Below, in pieces: positions 1 through 12,201 of a stretch of DNA of 64,000 nucleotides (positions within the stretch are counted from its first letter, which is position 1; each line of letters starts with the position of its first letter). The position numbers and the translations under genes were made by a program. The notes under the pieces are model-generated. The model searched no databases and was not told where the DNA came from. It saw nothing but the letters and a program-made list of their open reading frames with translations. This DNA comes from Cruorifilaria tuberocauda (taxonomy: Eukaryota; Nematoda; Chromadorea; Rhabditida; Onchocercidae), in contig JABVXU010000057.1 in NCBI GenBank assembly GCA_013365365.1, positions 1-64,000 on the forward strand, read 5' to 3'.

Positions 1-275
1 TCATTCATTCATTCAATCTTTCATTCATCTATTCATTCATTCATTCATTCATTCATTCATTCATTCCTTCATTCATTCATTCATTCATTCATTCATTCAT
101 TCATTCATTCATTCATTTCATTTATTCATTCATTCAATCTTTCATTCATTCTTTCATTCAATCTTTCATCCTTTCATTCATTCATTCAATCATTCATTCA
201 TTAATTCATTCATTCATTCTTTCATTCATTCATTCTTTGATTCGTTCATTCGATCGTTCATTCATTCATTTATAC
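1..275. repeat. (TCAT)n tetranucleotide microsatellite
   Basis: The first ~270 bases are almost wholly the tetranucleotide TCAT/ATTC, with interruptions such as AATCTTTC and GATTCG. The array runs off the left edge of the window, so its full length is unknown. The interruptions show an old, partly diverged simple repeat. It is not a telomeric repeat (nematode telomeres are TTAGGC). Confidence 0.95.
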
Positions 276-366
276 TTTACTACTCACTAAACACTAAAGA
301 CGAATGATTAAGGACATTAAGGATTTTATTATTTAATAACTAATACCGATTTACTTAATCACATCG

Positions 367-410
367 AATGCTGTGTGCATGTGTATGTGCATGTGTATGT
401 GTATGTGTAA
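367..410. repeat. GT-rich microsatellite
   Basis: A short imperfect run of GTGTGCAT and GTGTAT motifs. It is a simple-sequence tract with no coding potential. Confidence 0.7.
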
Positions 411-3400
411 GCTAATATTTGCTTGAGAGAAAGAAGTTGGTGATAAATTGTTAAAGTATTATTGATGAAATGCCCCTATTCTCGTAAAGAGCGCATATTT
501 CAACGCTACTTTTGATGGGAAGAATGGCTTAACGAACGCCATTCAACTTCAATATCTTTTAAAAGAAGTGAGGAAAATGTGAAAAGTTCATTTAGCGAAA
601 CTGTCCTATTTAAGAATTAGAAATATTACCTCATTTCACTCAATCATACTATTGCAAAATTCTGCTTTCAATTTGGATAAATTTAAATTTTGCTACAATT
701 GTTAATTCATGTGAAAAGAATTTTTGCATGGTAAAATTAATGGAAAAAAAAATCAATCAAACAACGAAGAGAATATTATTCTTCATTAGCATTAACAATA
801 GAGTAGAAATATGAAGTGCTATCTTTTCAAGTATTTTAAAAAACTTTCAAATTTGAGCAGTAATCTATTTGAATGAACTCATTGGTTGTTTGAAAAATAA
901 GAAATTATTGAAATTTAAAGTTTAGAAAGTTAAGTTCAAAAACAAAAATCTCATTGATACATACAAATTATAACGATTAGATAGTATCATGCAAGATGAA
1001 TGAATTCAAGTAAATTCGATAGAAACCTCAGGGCAACAATGTAGTTAGAAAGCAGAGTTTTTAATCTCGAATCTTTGATAAAAAAATTCTTGATAGTTGG
1101 TGTTAAATGAATTATCATGAGATGATCAAGAAGAACCATTCAGTTCCGGATATCTATGACCTTTAAGATTTAATTAAGGCTTAATGCTAGGCCATATTGA
1201 TCAACGGGAATTTCATCTTTTGATAGTTTCCATTACAAATATGACTTAGAAGAAAAAAAAAGAGAGGAAAATAACTGAGATAGAGTATTTTGATAGAGTA
1301 TCAGCATTCTTTATTATCATCCTGTCTAGTGATAAGGAGATCAGAGGAGCGGAAGAAACAACAGAGAGATGGATGAATGAAAGACAGATCACAGCTGTTC
1401 TATCAATTTGCTATTTCTAAGCCATGAAGAGACTTTAATTGTTGCTGAAGAGTTTTTTCAAAGTATAACTTTTAACGGATTCATTAATGATAATCATTAA
1501 TTTATCAGTATTTTTTTAATCCAAGTTTATCTTTATCAGTTTCTTACTGGCTTAAGTTTATAATGCTTTGATATGAAGTAAGTGGCCCACTATGCGTTTG
1601 ATTGCCAATTCACATAATGAAAATTATTCATATCCTTAATGTTACTTTTTCATTATCATTACTAAATATCTCTTTTTATTATTCAAGAAAAACTACAAGT
1701 AAAAATCCCTATTTAACTCTACTAATAGCAGATTTATTCCGGTTTCTGATTCCAGTTTCCATCATTAAATGTTATAATGATGAATGAGTGAAACCTGAAA
1801 TAAACAATAATTTTATGCAGTGGTCATTAATAATTAACCGGCAAGCAATATTAATCGATCCTTTGAATTGGGAAAAAAAATAATAATAATAATAATAATT
1901 AAAGTATGAAAATCATAAAATAATTCAATTAAATGAGAAAGTATAGTGACTAGAAAAATGACTGATAATTCTTGAAAGTGAGAAATTGATATTATTATGC
2001 AAAAAAAAAAAGCATCTTTTCATTTTATAACTAAAAATTGTATATTTGAATAATTTTTACCTGTTCCTTGATGAATCGTTGAGAATATTTGAAGAAAGTG
2101 ATAGAAAAAATATGTATATATAATGTCGTTGTTAAATGAAATGGAATTATAGCGAATCAAAAAAGAGAAAATTTATCAGAAATAATAAATCACATTCATT
2201 TCTTACCATTCGCTATTCTCGTTGCAAATTTATTTCTAATCAATCGGAACTAATTATCATATCACACTGCTCGAAAATATTTGATATCATTTTTAAAATC
2301 TATTTGGCTTAAACATAGAATAAACATTGAAGAGAAGAAGAATTGTGATATGAGGAAAGAATGATAAGAACTGATAAAAGATATCGGATAGAACTGACGA
2401 AAAAAAAAGCTTAGAGAAATGAAGAAGTATTTGTCAGTAATACAAATGTTTACTCTATCTTTAAGCCAATTATAATTTAATAGGTAATCTTGTAATTACT
2501 CTGTTAAAGTAGTAAAAGGAAAAAATTAACAAACCACCTCTCTCTTTACGGCTGTTTCATCTCTTCACGTGAAACCCTTTACGTAAGAATATATCTTTCA
2601 CGTGTATTCCGTAAAAAGATCATAAGTTTAACATTTTTTGTACGTAGAAATAAACGTAGAAAAAGGAAAAATGATATCGCTGTTAAATGAAATGGAATTG
2701 TGGCGAGTCAAAAAAAAAAAAGTATACATATATCATTAATATCAATTTGCTGAAAAGACAGTTTTCAGGAACGAACTTTTTATTTCTCATGAAAAATGTG
2801 ACGTTAAAAAAAGAAGTAAAACGGAGGAGAAAACTATTATATGGGAATTTTATTGATTTGAATAAGCTTTTAAATCTGAGCAAATATTTGATGACAAAAT
2901 TTTTATCAGGTCAAAAAAAAAAGTTCAGTAGTAGCATGTTTAGAAAAATTAATAAATAATTTTACAGCTAAAATTTAATTTCATCAAGATTACTTCTTAC
3001 TCATCAAGTTTCAAAGATTTAAACATCATCATAAAATCTGGAAAGAAATTTGTTGAAAATCAAAATTTAACTAGTTCAAAACATACGATAATTAGTTTCA
3101 ATACATTAATTTACAATCCTACGTGTGTAAAAACATTATCAGTAAGTAGTAGTAAGTAATAGGTTGTTACTTAGCAACATTTGTTTTCAAGTGTTCCAGC
3201 TTTCTCATTAAACAAATTTATAAATCAATTTTAGCTAATTTTAAAAGTTAATTTTCAGTGAAAATATTAATAAATCTTTTTAACAAAATATATAATTTAA
3301 AAAAATTGATAATCTTTTTATCAATAAATTTCATTCAAATATAACTAAAAAAGTTTTATCAATAAAATTTTTTATTGATAACTTTTTCAATTATTTTTTT

Positions 3401-3813
3401 TTCTAAATTATCTTTCTCTTTGCTTTTTTTCTTCTAACTTTCTAATTTCTAAAATCTAACATCTGACTTTTTGATTTTTAAAATCTAAAATCTCTAATAT
3501 GTAGTAAAGATATTTACCAGTAAATTACTTTTTTAATAACTTTTCTATCAAAATTGATCTATTTTTTTTCTTCGAGTAATTAAAGAATGCCATTTTAAAT
3601 AAATTATCAATTGAAATTTCACATACCAAATCGGATACCAAATAATTCATCCGTATTTTCAAACAGTATTCTCTGAATAGTTTGAAAAAAGAAAAAAAAA
3701 AAGTCATTTAATGTCATAGTGATATTATGCATAACCTCGGAAATTTTAAATGAAAGAAAAGTCATTGAACTCTTTGAAATCATTGTGAAGAGATTCTCCG
3801 ACTGAATTGTGGT

Positions 3814-4165
3814 CAAAATATTTACCAGGAAATTTTCTCGTTCTTCTTTTGATTAATTAACAAAATGATGTATTATTACTTATTAAAAAAAAAAAAAACA
3901 TACACACAGATTGAAATTTACCTGTTTATAATTAATAACGATATAAAATACTAAAATTACTTGTTAATTTGAATATAATTCATCATATTGATTATAATAA
4001 TCCTCCTCATATTATGATAAATTTACTATATTTACTGGGAAATTTTATAATTCTTCTTTTAACAAACGATGTAATATTATTCGAAACAAAAAAAAAAAAC
4101 AGATTGAGATTTACCTGTCTATAATTGATAATGATATTAAATACTAAAATTACCTGTTAATTTGA
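3814..4165. repeat. Diverged direct duplication, two blocks about 210 bp apart
   Basis: The block at about 3814-3980 and the block at about 4028-4165 share the same order of words: ATTTACC/TGGGAAATTTT, ATTCTTCTTTT, ATGTATTATTA/GTAATATTATT, a long A-run, CAGATTGA then ATTTACCTG, then ATAATTAATAACGATAT or its variant, then ACTAAAATTAC. Many substitutions and small indels separate the copies. This looks like an old local tandem duplication in non-coding DNA. Confidence 0.7.
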
Positions 4166-4587
4166 GTTGCCATGCTAATAGTGATAAAAAAGAAAAATGC
4201 GATAAGCAACTTTTCTCTTTTTCCAGAACATGTCAACTGGAATATAAATTTAGAATCAGATAACAATTAAAGTTAATAGGAATGAAATTGTGAAGGGAAG
4301 TAGACGAAGAGGTTCGCTATAATTTCAATTTCGAAGCATTTATAATTATTCATAAAAGGAAGTAATTAAGGTATACTTGCGGTATCTCGTCTCTACCTGT
4401 GATAAGCATTTTCAACACAATCAGCACAATAAATTTCTTCTTTCATTGCTCTCTCTCCCGGATTTCATATATTTCCATTTATAAATTCACTGAACAGATG
4501 ATAATTTGCATATCAGAATACTAAAATGATTTATCTAAATTTGACTGAAATCATTTGAACAAGAGGAAAGACTAAATCTGAAAAAAA

Positions 4588-5000
4588 TTAAAAAATTATA
4601 GTATATTTCAGGATAGGGAGATATAATAAAAAATTATAGTATATTTCAGGATAAGAAGATATAATAAAAAATTATAGTATATTTCAGGATAAGAAGATAT
4701 AATAAAAAATTATAGTATATTTCAGGATAAGAAGATATAATAAAAAATTATAGTATATTTCAGGATAAGAAGATATAATAAAAAATTATAGTATATTTCA
4801 GGATAAGATATAGTAAAAAATTATAGTATATTTCAGGATAGGGAGATATAATGAAAAATTATAGTATATTTCAGGATAAGAAGATATAATAAAAAATTAT
4901 AGTATATTTCAGGATAAGATATAGTAAAAAATTATAGTATATTTCAGGATAGGGAGATATAATGAAAAATTATAGTATATTTCAGGATAAGAAGATGTAA
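4588..5000. repeat. 38-bp tandem (minisatellite) array, about 11 copies
   Basis: About eleven head-to-tail copies of a 38-bp unit containing TTATAGTATATTTCAGGATA followed by AGAAGATATAAT or GGGAGATATAAT. Two variant units are shortened (GGATAAGATATAGT) and recur in the same order relative to their neighbours, suggesting higher-order duplication of unit blocks. Copies are nearly identical, so expansion is recent. Confidence 0.95.
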
Positions 5001-6936
5001 TAAATTTTAATAAAAACAAAAAAAACGATAGTACAATAATATCATAATAGCAATTAAGCAGGAGAGCTTATTGATTAAGCACTGTCCATATAATGTTAAG
5101 CTTATATCGTTGTCTGCTTTTAAGCCTAAAAAGCAATCGATAAAAGAAGGAAGTATGAAATAGAAAATAAAAAAAAAAAAAAAAAACTTCAATAGACGAG
5201 AAATGGTAAATGGTTGCGCAATCGGAAACAGAAAAATAAAAAGTTGGATAAGGACAAGAGGACAAGTGTCAAGATTTGTTTTAACGTTGCTCACTTTTAA
5301 AGGCACTTCTCCTCTTTCCATTACTTCTCCTCACTTTTTTTTTATTCATTCTATCACAATTGCCGTCTACTTATCGGTTTTTTTCTCTTTTTTTTTTAAC
5401 TCATAGCAGCAACTGACTAAATGCTAAAAGTAATCATCAGCTAAGTGAAGTTGTAAATGAAGAAAGAAAGCTAATATAAGCTTCATTTGCATTCATACAT
5501 CTTTCTCACTCCCTATTTTTCTCATTAATTCTTCTCCAATCACATCAAATACAAATGAATGCATGATGATAAATGATGTATGTTATCAGCAGCAATATAT
5601 GAGACATTTAGAATGTTATCATAATATATCAATTTCTTCCAGCGTATAGATATAATACAATTTAATTAAATGATTTAGAAGATTAAATTATTCAAATGAA
5701 ATATCTTTTTAATCATCTATTGAGTATTTATTTAATTGTGAGGATAATTTCATTTAGTTATTTAGCTGAAATTATTCAAATGATTACTGATAACATTGAA
5801 TTTTAATTTTTTACCTATAGGATAAAAATCTAAAATTCAATAATTATTAATGAATTATCGTCTACGAAATTTATAAAATTCCTTCATCCAAAATGAATGA
5901 ATACTTTTCACCTGAAAAAAAATATAACTTTAACTTTTAATTATAATTTTTCACATGAAAAATCTTTCGATAAGAATAAGTAAGCTAAATGCTATCGTTA
6001 TAGAAATAGTATTCTTAAAAAAAAGCGTGCTTTTAAGGTAAAACATTCATAAGATTTCTTTCTTCACTTCTCGATTGCATGCTAATAAGAGTATACTTTT
6101 AAAAAAGTTAGAAATACTCCTTATCATTAGTTAAAGCCCTTATTAATCGATAGCTTTAAAGGGGGGATTTGAACTTTATGGATATCACCAGATTGCTTCG
6201 TTTAGGGTTTAGCCTCATGGAGATCATTTAAAAATTTATCATTTTCATTAAAGAAAATTTATTTTGGAGATAAATAGATGAGTATAGTAGCAGATTCCTA
6301 GGATGATTGACGATATTCATTTATATATTTTATTCCGGCTACTGGTTTTGCTAATCTGATAAGCATAGAAGAAGCACTGTTCTTTTTCCTCCAAATATCA
6401 TATCATCTCAATTCACCTCAGAGATTTCTATCTCTAAGGACTGGTAATTTGAAAATGTTGAAAATGCACATTTATCCATTTACTTCAATAGTCATATGTA
6501 AACATACATGATATACATGATAAATTAAACGAGTGAATTTAATTTTTAAAAATTTCCTCTCCCGTATTTCGTTATTGTGCTATTTGTGCAATGAAGCTTA
6601 AACTAGCTTTATTCCTGACCGGTAATTGTCAAGGACTATTATTTTCGTCAATCCTCTTTACCGATTGATATCCGATTTTCAAGCGATTTCATTTCAGAAA
6701 ATTGAAAAATTTTTAATATGAAAACAAGAAAATTTAACGATGTACAAATAAAACTAGTAAAAATTCTCTCCAAATCTTTTATCAAATTTTGTTCAAAAAA
6801 TTATTTGATAGGTGAAAAAAATTGGAAGATATGCGAAATCAAAATACACTTGAAAACTGATATATGATAACAAAATGAAAAAAAAAAAGCTAAAACGATG
6901 AAATGTTCATTTCTTTCTTGCACATGAAAAAATACC

Positions 6937-7036
6937 AACATGGATACTTGGCTAACATGGATACTTGGCTAACATGGATACTTACGTAACATGGATACTT
7001 GGCTAACATGGATACTTACGTAACATGGATACTTTT
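6937..7036. repeat. 17-bp tandem array, about 6 copies
   Basis: Six copies of the 17-mer ACATGGATACTTGGCTA or its variant ending in ACGTA. The two variants are interspersed. The copies are almost perfect and sit in otherwise unremarkable AT-rich DNA. Confidence 0.95.
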
Positions 7037-8950
7037 AAAATGCAAAAGCCTTTGCCTTTTTGTATTGATTTTAAAACAATGGAGGCTATAGAGAATATAA
7101 AAATTATACTTCTTTTAACTGATAAACTCAATTTACCTATTACTACTGGCTATTTTTCTACATTTTAAAACATCTGTAATATCCGAGACTTTTTGCTTTC
7201 TTAGATGAACTTTTCCGAATCTCATATTTTAACCTGTCTTAATTAATGAAATATATAATGAAATGGATGAAGATAAATACGATGAATGGATGAAACACCG
7301 CGGAAATAACGAATTCCGGAAATGTTAGAGGCGGGGAAGAGGAGAGGGGTAAAATTGAATTCCCTTCTCATAATCGTTCCCTCAGTTACATGACAACAGC
7401 ACTCATTCATTCTTATCCAATCATAAATATTCATTTTTTTCTTTCATAAATTTGTCAACGAATGGGAAAATTATGAAAAAGGAGGGAGAGAGAGAGGAAG
7501 AGAGAGGAACATTGAAAAGTTCAAAAAGGATTATCAAACATGTTTGGAAGTAGCATAACTGTTCCGTTTAAATCCTTCTCTTAACCATACCCATAATAAT
7601 CCTAACTTATATCATTCATTGTCACCACAATTGATCACTCGTCATGCATCACATCTCTCTCTCTCGCTCTGAGTAAGTAATTATGTGACAAATAATTATT
7701 TATTATTATTGCGTCACGACATCACATTGATGGTAACATGTGCCGATGACGTAAATAGGTCATAATGAGTTGGAAACGATTGCGTAATAAGTAAGCATCA
7801 CTTCAAACTGAGCTTTCTCTTTACTGGTAAATATTTTATAAGGCCAAAAGATATTAGCATAGTTAATTCGATAAGCTAAATTTTTATAAATTATAAAATC
7901 TTTCCAACAGCTCATTAAGATAGCTAACATTACAGCTTCTCTTTTATCCATTTTATTAAAATAAACTTCATGCAAATGCAGTTTGATATATATTCCAGAA
8001 TATTGTTTGTTGATAAATGGAAGCTTAATACTAAATTAACTACTTGCAAAACCTATCAACTAAGTAACATTAACATTTGACGCTGTAATACTTTAAATTG
8101 TACTAGGAGATAACAAGTGATTAAGGTAATATTTTGGAATGATTGAGATATCATTTAAAGAAAGATGGAAATTTGCTCGATTAATAACTTAATACTAATA
8201 TAAGCATCATAAGCATATTTGCAAGCAGTCATTTTCATGCTCCTGTAACTAAAATGAAAATTTTAAACTCCCTTCCCTCAGGAATTTAATTTATTTGCTT
8301 ATGTGAAATTTCATGATACGTGAACAGACAAAGAGATATTGGACTGGAACAGAAATATCTCAATCGAGAGTGATAACATTTATCACATCTTTTGTTCCTC
8401 ACATTTCTTTAGCAATTGGAATGAAATCATTGCATGTGTAGCCGCGTTATTTTGAATACTTCATTTCATTTCAACTTTCTGATATCTTTCATTTTACTTC
8501 AACTCGTGGAAGACTTTCATTTCACTGAATATTTCAGGATAGGCATACTTGTTGTAAGTAATATTATGCATAATTTATTTTTATCCACTCTCCTTCACAT
8601 CAGCTAATGACATATCGATATTCCACATAGTTCTGTGATACGGATTCTTTCTTCTTCGGGTCAAAAAGTTTTTCAACATCAGAAAGAAAGTATTAATAGT
8701 GAAAGAAATGTGGTAAAAAAAAAGAATCACTTATTAAGGTCAGTTGTTTATTTTTTTTTTTAATCTTATAATTAACCCTTTTAAACATATCAATTTAATC
8801 TTTTGTTGATTTCTAAATGAGCATCATCGAATGACTTCCGGAAGTTCTTAATGATTATGTAGGAAAGAGATCGATCAAATACTAAAATAGAAAAAAAAGA
8901 AGGTTGTCATTATTGAGATCACAACGTAATCTCTCCTTTATCACGTGAAT

Positions 8951-11626
8951 ATGATTGCAGAAATGGTTTGTTCTGATAATGTTTGTTTACGCAGTATTAT
9001 TTCCTTTATCCGTTGGCTACCGGTTATTTTTATCCTTTCATTGCTTTGCTGGGCATACTTTGCATATGCCGTACAGTTATGCATCTGTAAGTTATCCTTC
9101 CTTTCCCTTCTGCATATTACAGCTTCTATATAGTATTTAATATTTGGGTTAGCCTTGCTAAAGCGAAAATTTTAATCCAGCTTTGTAAGAATTCTGAATG
9201 TATCATTCTTAGAGATATTATTATCTTACCGGTTTTTTTTATGTTAGTTAAATTGTTTTGAAATGAGGATTATGGATGAAAAAGACAGGAAAAGATATAT
9301 TTTTAGTCTAGGATTATATAATGCATTTCATCATATATTATCATATCAGTATATTTTGATTCATTTAGTTACGGTCGAAAGCAATTTCGAACGTGCCGTA
9401 TATCTATTAATCTTTCATTTGTTATTGTTCATGTTTTTATGGTCATACTATGAAACAATTTTTCGACCGGTTGGCCGACCACCTAAAATGGTAAATTATT
9501 TCACTGTACAGTGGAATCGTGCAAAGTTCCGAAATTTGGTATCGCTTACATGAAATGACGAAAAAGTGAATACTAATTATTCTGTTTACGATACATAGAA
9601 ATTCATGCTACTTTTTTTTGAACCATTTTATTTTGTAGTTTTATGTTGACTCACAAACACGACAAAGTCTCTGTAGTTTGGAAGAATCGGAATGTAGAGA
9701 AATATTGGAACGTTATGTAAGGCAACATCAAATTCCAGTGGACAACCGTAATCTTGATGGAAGTATGGTTTCATCGAGTTTTTTTTTTCTTTTCAATTTG
9801 TTCATATTTTATTCATTGGAGCTGATTTTTCTTTTTCTTTAAATACTGATACAAATGCAATAATATTAATGTCATATATCAAGCTTCGGGATGCTTTTAT
9901 ACATTACAATTTCAATAAGTAATGTTCAGAGTAAGGTTATTAAATGTGATAATTTAACCTCGATGGATCAAATATCAAATGAGGTTGTCATGAATTTCTC
10001 CTGGAATGTATGTACAGTCAATTTTATAATTTTTCTATCGGATAATTATTGGCTCTTTCATCAGTAAAATTAAATATTTCAGAATTCGTCAAGTTTTTAA
10101 AATTTTGCGCAAAATTTATATATTTTGGCATAAAGCTTTAGGTATACGGTACTGTTACAAATGTTGTTGCATCAAGCCTGATCGATGTCATCATTGCTCT
10201 GTTTGTGGTCATTGCGTTTTGTAAGTTTTATTTTATATGTTTATCAGCTGCAGTTAACAAACCTTTTTATATATAATGGTCATAACCAAGAAGTTATGGT
10301 GATGATACTTTCAGGAAATTTGATCATCACTGTCCATGGGTCAATACGTGTATCAATTATTTCAATTACAAATTTTTCCTACAATTCCTATTTTATGGCC
10401 TCATTTTGTGCCTTTGGGGTATATTAACAGATTTACAATATTTTATTGCATTTTGGAAAGTATGTTTTTTCAAAATATTAAAATAATATTGCATATAATT
10501 GTTTAATAATAAAATTATGGGCAAACGGAAATTCTTCATAATCATTGTCGTTTCGTTAATTGCAGAATGCTTTACGATTAAATGCTGGTTTTGGCCGTTT
10601 TCAAATCGTTTTTCTTTTTTTTGTGGCTGGAATGTTCGCCGCTTCTATTACCTGCTTGTTCATTTATCATATGTATTTAACGGCTCGAAATCAATCTACA
10701 GTTGGTCAGTTATGAATTCTACTTTCTAATGTTCAAACATTCTTCATATATACATTTTTAAATTATGGTAGTTTCTACAATTTTTGGTAGTATATGGTAC
10801 CTTTATTGCTGCAGCTACAGATTATTCCAAAATAAATATATATATACGTTATTAGAAAAGAGAAGTTATTTACAAATTTTTCTTTCATTCAAAATCAGGC
10901 TTATGGTTAGGTGTTGTCTGTGTTGTCAATCATAGAATTATTCGTTTATTTTATAGAGTCTTTCCGCCCTCCCATATTCATTTATGGGATTGATAAAAAT
11001 GGCTTTAATCTTGGTATACGACGTAACTTCAGACAAGTATTTGGTGATATATGCCTTTTCTGGTTCATACCTATATTTTCATCGTAAGTATTATTTCCAT
11101 ATCTTCGTTTAGCAGATTGAATTTCACAAAATTTAAAATATTTTTGTCTTAAATGAGTTAGTCCGTGTAGTCAGTTATATTAGTTGAACTTCAGTTGCGG
11201 TGATGGCGTACAGTACCTAGTGGGTTCTAGGGCAAGACAACAATCGCACGGTCTGCATAGCACGGGTAAGGTTTATAACAAACAGTCAGAGTAAGGCACA
11301 TGCCAGGCTCCTTCCTATTAAATGCGTTTGCTGGATTTCTTTTCAGCTAAAGCTAAACTACTCTTAACGATTTTTTTTTCGCGACAATTATTCGCAAAAA
11401 GTATTGTTATGTTTAGATGTTTAAATGAGGTTAGATGTCCCACTTTTGAACCTCTTACGCTTGCTGCAGCTCAGTACATTTTACTCTGTAGAAGTGATTT
11501 AGTTTGGAATTAAAAATTTGTTTAAGGCGTGGAAGCGGTATAACTTTTCATCAAAGAGGCTTTCGAGCTGAACGAAAAAGGCTTCTCGATTCGGATGATG
11601 ATAACGACATAGTGCGTGAAATATAA
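8951..11626 (+). CDS. DHHC-type palmitoyltransferase (ZDHHC2/15/20-like)
   Basis: Predicted membrane S-acyltransferase that attaches palmitate to cysteines of target proteins. Proposed exons: 8951-9086, 9369-9490, 9639-9762, 10142-10220, 10315-10459, 10566-10704, 10957-11083, 11195-11265 and 11559-11626, giving 336 residues, the usual size for ZDHHC15-like enzymes. An N-terminal membrane segment ([20 protein letters not shown], about 19-38) is followed by a second one, then the cysteine-rich domain: [16 protein letters not shown] (137-152) and the catalytic DHHC at 157-160 ([10 protein letters not shown]). [12 protein letters not shown] begins the third segment. The later block [24 protein letters not shown] and IFSSCGDG matches the ZDHHC2/15/20 group. 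The last exon ends in an acidic RLLDSDDD tail like its vertebrate relatives, but its acceptor (AAAGAG) is weak. If the intron at 11266 is retained, the frame stops at 11294 instead. The cytosolic substrate is unknown. Confidence 0.9.
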
Positions 11627-12201
11627 AAAGCTCTTCCCAGCAGCCATTTCAACGTGCATCTCACGTTTTTTTATCACTTTTGTAGGAATAGGATTATACG
11701 TACATTCTGTGAATACGTCAGCTAACATTACCTCTTATTTCCTCCCTTTTTTGATAGTATTATGAAGCTTAATTTTAGTTGTATCGTCGATATTTATTAA
11801 CGCATCATTCTTATCGCATTTTGTATAAATGCTCCTTAATCAAAATCATCTCAACAATAAATTGATAATTTATTAGAAATTAGCATATTTGAAAGGTGAA
11901 CTTAATTTAATCAGTTTAGAATTTCGAATGTTGAAAATCCTTTCTCTTGTATTTTGCAATAAATTTCCACTGCATGACTAACCCTTGTTGAGAATTTATA
12001 TGTGCACTGCACTGATGAGGCATAAGTGACAAATTTATTGCTCTGAAAAGTCACTTTCGTTCTATCACTTTACAATGCTAATACATAATCCTGTATTTCT
12101 GTTTATGATACATTCTTTGTCATACATTTCATATTTTCATTATTTTTATACCGATCAGTTCTCATTCAGTAAGGAGATGAATTGTCTTTTCCTACTCAGC
12201 C
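11627..12201. other. Convergent intergenic region between the DHHC gene and exos-9
   Basis: This 575-bp stretch separates two genes that point at each other. It should hold both 3' untranslated ends and polyadenylation sites. I see no further exon. Confidence 0.6.

Larger units (their letters stand above)
276..8950. other. Gene-poor, repeat-rich intergenic region
   Basis: I find no convincing exon in about 8.7 kb. Open frames here are short, AT-biased, poly-A/poly-T driven and without protein-like composition. The stretch is strongly AT-rich and holds several repeats listed separately: a GT-rich tract near 367-410, diverged duplicated blocks at 2.1/2.67 kb and 3.8/4.03 kb, a 38-bp tandem array at 4.6-5.0 kb and a 17-bp array at 6.94-7.04 kb. 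The part closest to 8950 presumably contains the promoter of the DHHC gene. A distant 5' exon or a small RNA gene cannot be excluded by eye. Confidence 0.7.

Noticed and set aside
1..275. Telomeric or subtelomeric repeat
   Set aside because: The unit is TCAT, not the TTAGGC expected for nematode telomeres. It is an ordinary microsatellite.
11322..11513. 63-codon plus-strand open frame downstream of DHHC exon 8, considered as an extra coding exon
   Set aside because: It can be joined in phase 1 after a TTTTCAG, but no donor in it leads in phase into the acidic last exon, and its sequence does not resemble palmitoyltransferase tails.
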